This document shows, piece by piece, positions 34,736 through 46,559 of a stretch of DNA of 64,000 nt. Positions within the stretch are counted from its first letter, which is position 1, and each line of letters begins with the position of its first letter. The notes below the pieces were generated by a model, which had not been told where the DNA came from, did not search any database, and was given only the letters and a program-made list of their open reading frames with translations. The DNA comes from Magnolia sinica. Taxonomy: Eukaryota; Streptophyta; Magnoliopsida; Magnoliales; Magnoliaceae. The position numbers and the translations under genes are program-made. The stretch is taken from the NCBI RefSeq assembly GCF_029962835.1, contig NC_080574.1, positions 40,119,501 to 40,183,500 on the forward strand. The letters run 5' to 3'.

Positions 34736-36880
34736 TGTAGTGGTTTTCTTAACAGAAAAATGGCCACCACATGCTTCCATGTGACAAAAAGAAATAACAC
34801 TCTGAACTTCATCCTCTAGGACACAATGTCTAAAAATCTGATCAGTCCCATATTTATATAAATACGGATCATCCCAGAAGAAGTTCCTAACCTCGGTTTC
34901 AAAACGATTCCTATCTTGTGACTTCCAATGATATGCCATTTTTCTCATTACAAGATAGTTCACTATATCCGCATACCAAGGTAATTTGAAGATCACAAAT
35001 AATTGTTCATCAGGGAAAGTGTCCTGGATATGCATCTCCTCAGTGGAATCATCTAATACCAATTTAGAAAGGTGATCGGCTACTACATTTTCTACTCCTT
35101 GCTTATCTTTTGTCTCTAAGTCAAATTCTTGGAGTAGGAGGATCCATCTCAAAAGTCTTGGCTTTGCATCCTTCTTAGATAACAAATATTTCAAAGCCAA
35201 GTGGTCCGTGAAAATGACCACTTTGGATCCCAACAAGTAGGACATAAACTTATCCAAAGCAAAAACTACTGTAAGTAACTCTTTTTCAGCTGTCGAGTAG
35301 TTCACTTGAGCCGAGTTTAGAGTTCTACTTGCATAGTGAATAACGTAGAGCCGTTTATCTTTCCTTTGGCCCAAAACAGCCCCTATGGCATAATCACTTG
35401 CATCGTACATTAGTTCAAAAGGAAATGTCTAATCTGGTGGACGCATGATAGGTGCAGTGGTAATGGATGATTTAATTTTATTAAAGGCACTTGCACACTC
35501 ATCTGTCCACTTAAATGAAACATCATTTTGAAGAAGATTACTCAAGGGTCTAGTAATGGCACTAAAGTCTTTGATGAATCTTCTATAAAAATCAGCATGC
35601 CCTATAAGTGATCTAATATCTCTAACAGTTCGGGGGATAGGTAGATTAGCTATAATGTCAAGTTTTGAGTGATCTATCTCGATTCCATTTTTGGAGATAA
35701 CATGGCCTAAAACAATTCCCTTTTGAACTTAGACAAGACAAGAGATAAATTGTTGAGGCATTCCTCAAAACTACTCCCAAATACAGAGAAGTCGTTCATG
35801 AAAACCTCAAGAAATTTTCCAACCATATTTGAAAAAATACTTAACATACACCGTTGGAAAGTTGATGGGGCGTTACACAATCCAAATGTCATCCGTTTTG
35901 AAAGCAAACGTTCCAAATGGATAAGTGAATGTGGTTTTCTCTTGGTCTTCTAGGGTTATCTCTATTTGGTTATATCTGGAATATCCATCAAGAAAACTAT
36001 AAAAGGAGTGACCTACTACCCTCTCTAAAACTTGATCAATGAATGGTAGAGAAAAATGGTCCTTCTTTGTGACCTAGTTCAATTTTCTATAGTCAATGCA
36101 AACACGCCAACCAGTGGTGACACGTGTTGGTATGAGTTCATTATTAGAATTCTGCATAATAGTGATTCTGGATTTCTTTGGGACTACTTGAGTTGGACTC
36201 ACCCAAACACTATCGGATATTGGGTAGATGATTCCCACATCCAACAATTTGATCACCTCATTTTTTATAACTTCCATCATGTTTGGATTGAGACACCTTT
36301 GAGGTTGTCTAATTGGTTTGGCATCCTCATCGAGGTGGATCCGATGGGTGCATATGGAAGGGCTTATACCTTTGATGTCAGAAATGGTCCAGCTCAAGGC
36401 TCCTTTGTGGTCCCTTAGAACTTTCAACAATTTAATCTCTTGATCCTTCTCTAAAAATGAAGAGATCACCACAGGATAAGTTTTATTTTCACCTAAGTAC
36501 ACATACTTAAACTCATTTGGTAGTGGTTTTAAATCAAGCTTTAGAACATTGGTTGGTGATGACAGAGGTCGCCAGTCCTCGATAGATAGGATTTGAGTGC
36601 ACGGTCTCCATTGGTACATACCAATGTCCTAGGTGGTAGTGCTCTCATTATCATCAGAAATTTCAGCAAACACTTTTTCTAAATCAAAATTTTTCAAGTC
36701 TCCAATGACTTGAATCAATTCCTCAGTCAGACTAGGTTCTAATTCCTCTTCTTCTATCAAGTAGTCCATGAAATTCAGCTCATGGATCTCATTATTATCA
36801 ATGGGCTGCTTACATAGATTGAAAATATTTAGCTCTAGAGTCATGTTACCAAAAGACAAGTTCATCATTCCATCCTGCAA
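34736..36880 (-). pseudogene. Athila reverse transcriptase and RNase H
   Basis: The RT N-terminal part is at 36619-36074, ending WRVCIDYRKLN followed by a stop. The core resumes at about 36040-35707 with LDGYSRYNQI, FGLCNAPSTFQRCM and the catalytic motif, which reads FMND instead of FMDD (codon at 35794-35796, AAC for an expected Asp codon). RNase H (35410-34736) shows [34 protein letters not shown] and [10 protein letters not shown], followed by the connection to integrase ([10 protein letters not shown]). A stop at 35429 separates RT from RNase H. The piece at 36880-36629 is the linker from protease. Confidence 0.88.
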
Positions 36881-37094
36881 TTTATGATTGTATTTGAAGT
36901 TGCTAGGAATGGGCGGCCTAAAATGATGGGAACTTAAGCGCTAGCATTTACATATGGTTCAGTGTCTAGTACAATAAAATCCACGGGGAAGTAGAATTTC
37001 TCCACTTGGACTAGCACGTCCTTTAAAATTCCCCTTGGTACCTTAATAGAGCGGTCAACGAGTTGGAGTGTAATCGTGGTTGGTTTAAGCTCGC

Positions 37095-37418
37095 CTAACC
37101 CATTTGTTTGTAAACCGAATAAGGTACTAAGTTGACACTTGCACCCAAATCTAGCAAAGCATGCTTAATTTGAAAATTTCCAATAATACAAGGAATAGTG
37201 GGACTTCCCGGGTCTTTGTATTTGGGTAAAACTTTTTGTTGAATGATAGTGCTCACTTTCTCAGTAAGGAAGGCCTTTTTGTACACATTTAATTTCCTCT
37301 TTACAGTGCACAAGTCCTTGAGATATTTAGCATATGATGGAATTTGTCTAATGGCATCAAGCAGAGGAATATTGACAGTAACCTTTTGGAGCACATCCAA
37401 CACCTCTTGATATTTCAT
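37095..37418 (-). pseudogene. Athila aspartic protease
   Basis: It contains [20 protein letters not shown] followed by [18 protein letters not shown] is the Athila form of the catalytic D(T/S)G motif. It would process the Gag-Pol polyprotein. It lies between the gag tail and RT in the usual order, in a piece that stays open to 37095. Confidence 0.85.
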
Positions 37419-37493
37419 GGGGACAGTCGGATTCCGAAGTCTAGATGGGAATGGAACTGGAGGCTCATATGACTTAGTCTCTTTATCCTTTTG

Positions 37494-39194
37494 CTATTGC
37501 GGCTCTTGAACCATAGCCGGTTCATCATTTTCTTGAGACAGTGGCTCATCCTCCAGTATTTCTACCTGTTGCATTATCTTGTTATCGACCTCTTTTCCAC
37601 TTCTTAAGATAGTGATGGCCTTAGCTTGTTCATGATGTAGCTCACTTGGATTTGAGTCTCCAATGAAATGTGTGTTTCGAGGGTTTGACGCAGGTTGAGA
37701 AGGAAGTGTGCCTTTTTCCCTAACATTTAGTTGAGTCTCAATCCTAGCCACAACTGTCTTTAATTCCTGATTTGATTGGATTAGAGATTGATTCATTTGA
37801 GCTTGAGAGTTCATGAATGTGGTCAATGTATCCTCCACAGATGATCGCTTTGGCGGGGGCACATATGGTGCATTGTTAAGTGCCCCAAAGAAGTTGTTTT
37901 GTGGAGGCATTTGAGGTGCATTAATTTATGGTCCATTCCTCCAATTAAGATTAGGATAGCTACACCAATTTGGATTATACGTGTTTCCCATTGGTTGCAT
38001 AACTGACCTTTGGTAATTATTTATATCATTTGCTTGATCATGCTCATGCGTGATATTTTGTACAATTGAGATTATTGGACAATCCTTTGTGTCATGGTTT
38101 GTACCACCACAAATGCTACAAAAATTACCTAAGAAAGTGTTTACTTTAACCATATCAACCATCCTAATTTTCAAGGCTTTGACCTTTCTAGCCAATGTAG
38201 CGAATTTTGTATTAAGGTCGTCTTCCTCTCTTAGGACCTACATTGCCGCTTTCTCTCTAGGAATGGGTCTAGTTTGGTCTGATTTAGCAGAGACATGTCA
38301 TGTCTGCGTATTCTCTGTTAACATATCTAAAAAATTCCAAGCCTCATTATGATCTTTGTCAAGAAAGGTTCCACCACACATCATCTCTATGAACTGACGG
38401 GTATCCATGGTGAGCCCCTTTCGAAAAGCATCAATCACGTGCCATGGTTTATAACCATGATGTGGACAAGTAATTAGAATGTCTTTGAAGCGCTCCTAAG
38501 CTTGAAAAAATAGTTCATTCCCCTTTTGGGAGAATGACATGATTTCTTGTTTTAGTTCATTTGTTTTGTGTTTGGGAAAGAACTTTTTTAAAAACTCTAT
38601 ACTTAAGGCTTGCCATGAAGTGATGGTATTAGGTCTTAGAGAGTTGAGCCATGCTTTGGCCTGATCCTTTAGAGAAAATAAGAATAACCTAAGCTTAAGT
38701 ACATCCCTATTGCCATTTTTTACTTGTAACGTTGCAATTACTTCCTCAAAGTCCTTGAGGTGCAAGTAGGGGCTTTCAGAATCTAAGCCATGAAATTTAG
38801 GAATCAATTGAATCACACCTGGTTTAAAATCAATGTTCCTTGTGTGAGCAGGGAACACTATGCAAGATGGTAAAGTTGATCTTTCAGGGTGTAGATGTTC
38901 ACGTAAAGTCCGTGGTTGGTTTAACACATTCCTATGAACTTCATTTTCATCCTCAAGAGGAGGATTAGGTTGATTTTCTCTATTTTGATTTATAATTGGA
39001 TCTGGCAGATTTGGATTTGGATTATCAACTGGGTCTGCTATGGAATCCAAGTGATGTTGAGTGCCTCTTCTAAGTGAATGATCAAGGCCTGGAACTAGTT
39101 CGCCTTTGGAGAAGAGTCGATTGTTTTGATTCCTACTTCGACGGGACACAAACCATCCACACCACACAACAAATACCACTAATTCAAATAGCAA
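37494..39194 (-). pseudogene. Athila gag
   Basis: The N-terminal and core piece (39194-38496) has the Athila gag signature: LREHLHPE, IQLIPKFHGLDSESPYLHLK, FSLKDQAKAWLNSL and FLKKFFPKHKTNELKQEI. A zinc knuckle CSICGGTNHDTKDC lies in 38195-37926. The tail (37910-37494) has KRSSVEDTLTTFMNSQ, a glutamine-rich helix and an ITILRSGKEVD block that precedes protease. Stops at 38496, 38238, 37926 and 37494 break it. The start at 39194 may be internal; sequence upstream is not recognisably coding. Confidence 0.85.
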
Positions 39195-39230
39195 GTATGA
39201 TACTTAAAATAAAAATAAAAACTTAACCAA

Positions 39231-39462
39231 CAACCCAGGCGGCAGGGCCAACCATGAGGGTTCAATCCACAAAGCAAAATAAATCAACAACCTAGGTGGC
39301 AGGGCCGACCATGAGGGTTCAGTCCACAAAGTAAAAATAAATCAACAACCCAGGTGGTAGGGTTGACCATGAGGGTTCAGTCCACAAAGCAAAAATAAAT
39401 CAATAACCCAGGTGGCAGGGCCGACCATGAGGGTTCAATCCATAATAAATAAATAAATAAAT
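39231..39462. repeat. Four tandem repeats of 57-58 bp in the Athila leader
   Basis: The key words CCCAGG(T/C)GG and GACCATGAGGGTTCA recur at 39234, 39291, 39349 and 39407, each followed by AAAGCAAAAATAAATCAA. It is followed by an (AAAT)n run. It lies between gag and the primer site, in the untranslated leader. Confidence 0.85.
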
Positions 39463-39740
39463 AAAAGTAAAAATAATGCAGAAATTAAACTATGCTAATC
39501 TGGAAAATAGATTCAGCAGATGATCTTTGTGATCAAACAGCAACTGTAGGACAACCATAGCACTTGGGTGATAAAATCCCAAGCAGGGCAACCTTATGTC
39601 ATAGTTAGTGCTTGAAAGACCCAACTGAATTTATTTTCAAAAAAAAAAAAGAGAAAAAAAAAATCTACAGGAAATTTGGAGGGTTTAGAAGAGAACTTAC
39701 CTTAGCTATCTTGCACAGATCTAATCTATCTCAGTCTCTC

Positions 39741-39760
39741 TCCGGCAACGGTGCCAAAAA
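39741..39760 (-). other. Primer-binding site of the Athila element
   Basis: On the minus strand this reads TTTTTGGCACCGTTGCCGGA, two bases from the LTR. It differs at one position from the Athila consensus TTTTTGGCGCCGTTGCCGG. Confidence 0.85.
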
Positions 39761-39762
39761 CT

Positions 39763-41055
39763 TGATTGCTTGCCTCCAAGTGCAGAGGTTCGTAAGTAGT
39801 ATCCCGTGAATACAGGGTCGATCCCACAGGGAGATGAATTGTGAGAAGAAAAAATCAAATGCAAAACAAACTAAGTAATAAAAATTAATCTGATGATTTG
39901 ATTTTGGAATTTTTGAATGGATGTAATTCAATTGAATAAAATAACACCCAAGCTTCAAAGTTCCACACATAAGTTAATGTTCCAAAATCATGATGACTTG
40001 GATAACACAACTAGGATCTGAGCACTATGGTCAGCCTAATCGAAAAATAAAATAGTTTAAATATTTTAATAAATGATATAAAATATTAGAAAATAATGGA
40101 TTTGCACCATTGACATATATTCTCAAGCGCCAGTGATTTTAAGTATTCAATATCTATAGGATAATGAATATCAAAGAAATATAACAGGTTGAGAACCTCT
40201 CATATCTAGGAAATCTGATTGATCTAGGGTAAGCCTATCCATCAATGTGAATCTCATATGATGGAAACATATGGATCTTACAAGAGGATAAAAAACAAAA
40301 CCTAAATAATAAATAACATGCATACACCATTCTTCTCATCATTAAAACAATCAATCATCATAATCTTAAAAAATTATTAAACCCATGTGCTTCCCTTCTA
40401 GCTTGGGCTAGAAGGAAGCTAGAAGGAACTTAGAAAAACATAATTAAATTACAGAAATAAAAAACAACAAGAAAGAAAGAAGAAAAAAATGCAAATAGAA
40501 AAGATCTAAAATAAAAAAAATAACTAATAAAGCTTTAATAAAACTACAAACTCTTTAAAAACCTTAAATATTGCTCTTGAATGCTTCTAATGATGTTTAA
40601 CAATGCCCTAGGAAGCCCTATTTATAAGTAAGGAATTCCAATTTTCGTACAAAGTTGAAAAAAATATATGTATTTTCCCAAAATAGACTTCTCGCTGCAT
40701 AGTTCATTTAAAACAGACTTCCTGCTGCGCAGTTTTCCAAAATATACTTCAGAGCTTTAGAATACACTTTTCAGGACGATTTCAGGATTCTTCACTTCAA
40801 ATCTTCGATTCTTTTCATTCCTCACTTGGTTTTCTTGGATCTTTGGCATGTGAATTCTTCAATCTTGGTCTCCTAAGATCCACCCCTTGCCTTGGTGATT
40901 CTTGAGCATCAAATCCATACTTTTTAGCACCATTTTTCAATCCAAGCTCTTAAATTCACCTTGTAACACATACATGAGTAAATTAGAATATTAAGCTGAT
41001 TCATGTTCATAAAACTAAGATGTAAATGGGAAAATGCAATATTTGAGTCTCAACA
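39763..41055 (-). repeat. 5' LTR of the Athila element
   Basis: 1293 bp. The minus-strand TATA box is at about 40628-40619 (TTATAAATAG). It matches the 3' LTR closely by eye apart from a roughly 20-base deletion near 40650 and scattered substitutions. Confidence 0.9.
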
Positions 41056-44000
41056 TAAGCCCATATCAATGTTTTATTTAATTCATCAATCAAAGTAGCC
41101 ACAGGTGAGGGTCCATTACAATCACAATCAGTTAAGTTACATTCCAAGTCTGGATGTACATATATAAATGAGGTTTTTCCACTAATAGATATTGCAGTTC
41201 AAGTTTCACAAGCAATTCACAAACAATCCACAAACTGAAAGATGCACAAGTACAACATATGGATATTCATATGAACTGAGTGTTGAGCATATGATTGATA
41301 ATTAGATTCAATATCTAACACAAGTTATCATGAATTAGAGATATCAATTATCAGTTGAAATAAAATGAACTATTACTCAAACTAACATGGAAGATGAAAG
41401 CTCAAGGGGAAAGATTCATCACCTTATGTTTTGAACCATCTATAAATGTTGCTAGGAGGGTGAGTTGATGTGGCAACTAAATGTGGCCAGCTCGTGCAGT
41501 TGCACTTGAAATGAACTGACAGTTGAGTCAACTCCACTCACAATTATACCTGCTTCTCTATTTTTCTCTTTTTCTTTCCTTCCTTCTCTTTCCTTTTCTT
41601 CACTCTCTCACTCTTTCTCTTCTCCAACTTCACTCAACCAAAGCAATTAGCAACATAGCCCAAACATTGAGCCCAACTCAGATCGGGACTCATTGACTAG
41701 CTGAGTTAACTGGGCAGCTTGAAGCTTGAAGGGACCCCTTAACTCTTCTCTTCTTCTATCTATTTCCCGCTGGAACTCCAGTCATGCCTGGGCAAGCCCA
41801 AGCCTGACTCGACCCAACTGGACTCGATGGATTTCAATAGAGTTGACTCAGCAGCAACTTACGATTCAATCTCTCTCTCTCTCTCTCTCCTTCATTTCTC
41901 CTTCCCGCTTCTCCCTTTTCTCTTTCTTTTTTAAAGTCCAGCAACGCCTGTCTCAAACAGAGCTTGACCCAATTGGCACAAACTCGGCAACACTTGGGTT
42001 AGTAAGTCGATGAACTTGAACCGCCCGAACCAAGTTTGAAACTCGCCAGCAATATGACAATCACACACACTCTCTCTCTTTCTCTTTGCCCTATCTCTCT
42101 TTTTGTTGAAAGTCCAGCAACATTGCTAGATGTGATCAAGGTTGCCCAACACAACAAGTTGGCCCCAGACTCCATGGCCAGCATGCACATTTGGCTGAGG
42201 TAGACCAGGTCGGAACTTGACTCGGTTTGCCCAGCAGCAAGACTCACAACTCTCTCTTCTCTCACAATCTCCTCCTTCCTTTATTCTTCTACTTTCTTCC
42301 TACTGGAAACATCCAACAATGAAGGCCAAGCCTAGCCTGACTTGACCCAAACTCAGCTTGGTTTGACCTGGTGCAACAGCACACCTGATCCCTCCTTTCA
42401 CTCTCTTTCTTGATCTTCTCTATCTCTTTTCTTCTCTCACTGAATCCTCCTTCTTCCTTTTGAGACATCCAGGAGGATCTGGACTCGAGCAAACTCAACC
42501 CACAACCTGGACTCAACAGCGAGTTAGGCCGTGACTCGGTGTGGCACCTCATTGCACTCAACGTGAGTGCAACCCATCCTCCACATCTCTTCCTTTCTTC
42601 TCCTCCTGAACGTGTCTAGCAAGGTCTTGACGAGGCCAGACACAAATCGAAACAATCTGCACCCGAACAGACTCGACCCAGTCGACATCTCGCAGTGGAG
42701 AAGAAGAGTGCCGTTAATGACAGACTCTCTCTCATTGCTTCTTTCTCCCATCTACCAGTGTTAGATGGTTCGTATGGGTGTCGTGGAGCTTGGAGGATGG
42801 ATGGATCGAAGCTTCATAATGGTTTTCTTGGTGGGTTCGAATGAAGAAGATGGCGACTGTTTTTCTCAAGCAGCCGTAAGGGATGAGGGAAGACATGATG
42901 CCATGCGATCCTTCCTCATTTTAAGTATACCTTAGCCTATCCTAGAGCCGTTGGATGAGGAAAATCACAGTTAGGATTCAGTCTAGGGTTTTCTACTCTC
43001 TCTCTCTCTCTCCACAAAAATATTATGTCGCTCGGTTGAATAGCTGGCAATAGCACAAGCTATTTTCAGCGGTTAGGATTGACCCTCATGGACAACTATG
43101 ATCACACGAAGGTGGCTCTCAAGGATCGCCAGCTTGGCAATAAGGACAATTTACATTTTTGGAAGGATCCAATGCACATACCCTCACTTGCACCGAAGTT
43201 TGTGGGCACTCATGTGTGTCTCATTGAGCAGGATAACCCAAGTTTTGGTCAACTCTACCTGCTGGATCAGATAGACGGTTCGAATCTTTGAGATGGGTGG
43301 TCTTGGTGGGCCACCGATCAAGGCTTTAAACGATTGTCTGATCCCTGGTGGAAAAAAAATGAAGGAAAGAAGGAGAGATTCCTTCCTTTGCTGGAATGCA
43401 CGGGTCAAACTCATTTGACTGTGCTAGCTAGTTTGGTGCACACCGGGTGCACCACACCCTAGTGTACACACACTATAGGTGTGGGGCCTGCCGGAATGTG
43501 TTTCAAAACTCACACCGTTCATTCGGTTCTCGGGGTCCAATTAGGACATTGTACCAAAGATCAAGTAGATCCACAACTTAGGTTGGCCATACCAACTAAA
43601 TTATAGCCTATACACATTGATTTCTATTGATCTAAGAGTCAGATTGTCATAATGTCAAAAATAATGGTCTAAAGGAGTCCTACTCTCCTCTAGAGGGATA
43701 TCAGCAATGCATTTCGTATTTTTGATGGTCCAGATTAGCCTTCAAACCTACTTCAATACTAGGAGTCCATTGATGATCATAATAATGACTAGGACCATCC
43801 AGGTGGCATTTACTATATTTTTCTTATTATTAAAATATCGTTGGCAATGTTATTGTTAATATTCTTATTATGATAATTATTTTATTTACATATTTATTTT
43901 ACCATGCACTGAATGATCAAGTCATTAGCAACTAATTTATATTTATTTATACTCAATAAATGACTATCATGTCCCATGGTCTCATGGTTAGTATTGCAAT

Positions 44001-44485
44001 CCCCTAGTCGGGTTGTGTGTAATTGGTGATTGGAGGCCTTAGGACTACTTGAAACCTCCTAGTGTGCCTTAAGTAATTGAATTTTACAATAATATGGTTG
44101 GATCTGTAAAGTTTGATTGTATTCTGTTATGATGTGAATTGGTTAAATGGTGGACCTTGATGATATAAGACCCAAGATTGATAACGTATGGTTCAATCTA
44201 TTTAATAAGGCATGGTTTAGACTTTCATTGCCCTCGGGATCTTAGCAACATAGTGTGTTATGAAGATAAAAGTTAATTTCGTGATGAGATTATTGTTTGT
44301 CTTTGAGACTTCAACGGCCAGATGACCTGATATATGAATCAAGGTTGTACTAGACGATCAAGATGGATAGATCTTGGGCCATTAGATGATGATGTGTAAG
44401 GTAAGTCACGTGTGTTCCCACACACGTGTAAACTAATTTAGACCTCCATGGTAAGAACCTTCATGGTAAAGTACAGGGTGTTACA

Positions 44486-45371
44486 GTATATGGTTTGTTT
44501 AGCTCGTTTTGGCTTCCTTGGTCATACAATACCTTTTCAAGGTGGCTAAATAATACGTTTGAAATGGTTGGAGTCGCTACTAGCTGATTTGGCGAGGTAA
44601 CAGTTCATGGTTGGCCAGACCCGTAAACTTGCCAGGAAAGACTGGAGAACCGTGAAAATCTTTCGACCTGAATGACTCATGTGATTGGTTTGCGATCCTA
44701 TATATCTGGGTAAGGGACTCAATTACGAGAGAAGAAGGGCTTAGACACTTTCTCTCGCTCGCACTCGCATGTGGTCTTTACTTTAAGGAACATGCAGTTT
44801 TCAGGAAAATTATATAATTGCAAGAAATATTAGTCATATAGCCATGCTACACATAACCCTACGAGAGGGCTAGGTAGGCAAAAAGAAAAAGGTAAGCAGA
44901 TCTTAGCCTTACTTCACAAAGTCAAAAGACAATGGGTAAACAAATAGAATAAGAAATAAATAAGATGGAAAGATAAAAAGTCATAACCTTGCTTCACAGA
45001 GCCGAGGCCCCGGGCATGCGAACAGAATAAAATAAAGCAATTAAAACTAATACAATAAAGAAAAAATTGAATAAGAAGCAGGATTAGCTTGTAATGTAAT
45101 GTACAGAATGGACTGCATTATGTGCTTGATCGAGATGTGGGAAAGAGAAAAGGGAAGCCAAACACCCTTTTCTTGAAATGGAAAAAGGATAATTGAACGT
45201 CCCTAATCTTGACTCTACTCTTGACGTGACAAGGTTGGCTTTACTAAGTTAGAATTGGTCGGGAACTTATCATCATTGTGAATTATCATGACTTGCTGGC
45301 TTTATTGGGGAGATAATCCTTCGTTGGATATATATTGCGATGGTAAGGTCTGCACGTAGAATCAAGGTTAG
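44486..45371 (+). repeat. Outer Tat LTR, continuation after the 5 kb solo LTR
   Basis: This starts with the right TSD copy. It contains GTTGGAGTCGCTACTAGC, GACTCATGTGATTGGTTT and AAGGGCTTAGACAC in the order seen at 230-565 and 2900-3260. It is therefore the 3' part of a Tat/Ogre LTR, on the + strand. No gene is present. Confidence 0.5.
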
Positions 45372-46559
45372 TGTTGGACAACCCCAAGTGCAGGGCTACG
45401 AAGTAGTATGTAAACTCAATGAATTCAAGGTTGATCTACGAGGACTGGGAATGACACAAGTAGAACTAAGCTAATTCTAAGATTAAGAATTCCAATGAAT
45501 TAAAAGGGTTTAATAATAATAAAAGCAACTAAGGATCCAGGGATCCACTACTAATCAATCTACGATGCCTAATTCATCGATTCAACTTTGATAACTCAAT
45601 TAGAATCGAATATGGATTCCTTCCAATTGGAAGATAAAATAGTTAATTCATAGATAATTCACCAACAAGATATGAATTCAATTGAACGATTCTCTCATGA
45701 AGCACTCAGTAATTGATTGTAGAGAATTCCAAGCATCTATTATGCACTGGGTCAACAATAGATTAAGGGATTTTACAGATCAATACATTCTCTAATCAAG
45801 CTAAGAAATTATAATTCTAAGCATCAAATGTACCTGAAGTTCACAACGGATCAAAGAATAAACAACTTACAAGCTTGTAAGGCCCATATCTTAGATCGTA
45901 CCGTTTCCTAGGCTTCCGCGGCCCTCCCGGTTGAATTTCGACGACCCGCGATCTATTACCGACATTTGCGCTCAACCTTGAGTGCCGCCCTGTAATTTCG
46001 AGTCGGCTTGACCTAAGACTATGTCATTGCGACCGCATCGTTGCTACGGTTCCAACGCCGTGTCTCATATGACAATCCAAGTTGTACATCAAAAGATGTA
46101 GGCCGCGCTTCATTTGGACCTTGATCGCATTTGTGGGACCCACCTATGGCATGACATGCCACCCTATGCGTGCATGACATCATCATCTTCATAATTTCCT
46201 AGCCACCTATGGCCAGTCTAGACCCCTAGCCACCTATAGCTAGTTTAGACCCCTAGCCACCTATAGCTAGTCTAGACCCCTAACCCCTCCCTTACATTCA
46301 TTATGACATACATTTACTACAACTTTCTCTCTCTTATCTCTCTCTCTCCCTCTTTCTTTCTTATTTCCTAACAAGAGAGAGCTCCCAACATCCATTAGAG
46401 TTCTCCATTTCTAACCTTTTTGCAAGCTCTCCACCCCTAAATCCAACCCTCCAAAATCAATCCCAACCATTGAATCTTGTTCCCTTGGAGCTCTAGATCA
46501 CATTGGTGGAAGAAGAAGTCCAAGATCTAAGGTGGGTGCTTCTCTCTCTCTCTCTCTTT

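Larger units (their letters stand above)
31026..41055 (-). mobile_element. Athila-type Ty3/gypsy element with near-complete gag-pol
   Basis: LTRs 31026-32339 and 39763-41055 both start TGATTGCTTGCC and end GTCTCAACA. Flanks are TAAGT (31021-31025) and TAAGC (41056-41060), one mismatch. On the minus strand the order is LTR, primer site, leader with tandem repeats, gag, protease, RT, RNase H, integrase, noncoding 3' region, polypurine tract, LTR. LTRs are very similar by eye, with one roughly 20-base deletion near 40650, so this is among the youngest insertions here. Coding is broken by at least nine stops. Confidence 0.92.
29469..44485. mobile_element. 5 kb solo LTR interrupted by the Athila element
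   Basis: It runs from TGTAACGCCCCGCG to GGGTGTTACA with a perfect 5-bp duplication GTATA (29464-29468 and 44486-44490). The LTR parts are 29469-31025 and 41056-44485. Large TGTAAC...GTTACA LTRs are common in chromovirus (Tekay/Del-like) Ty3/gypsy families; that lineage call is inference. The first part carries the hairpin array. The second part has CT-rich tracts (41570-43010) and a block at 43430-43660 resembling half of the fold-back MITE. No internal domain or gene is present. Confidence 0.8.

Noticed and set aside
41726..42764. Several open frames of 65-95 codons as genes
   Set aside because: They lie in a CT-rich LTR stretch; Ser/Leu-rich translations are a composition effect and no domain is visible.
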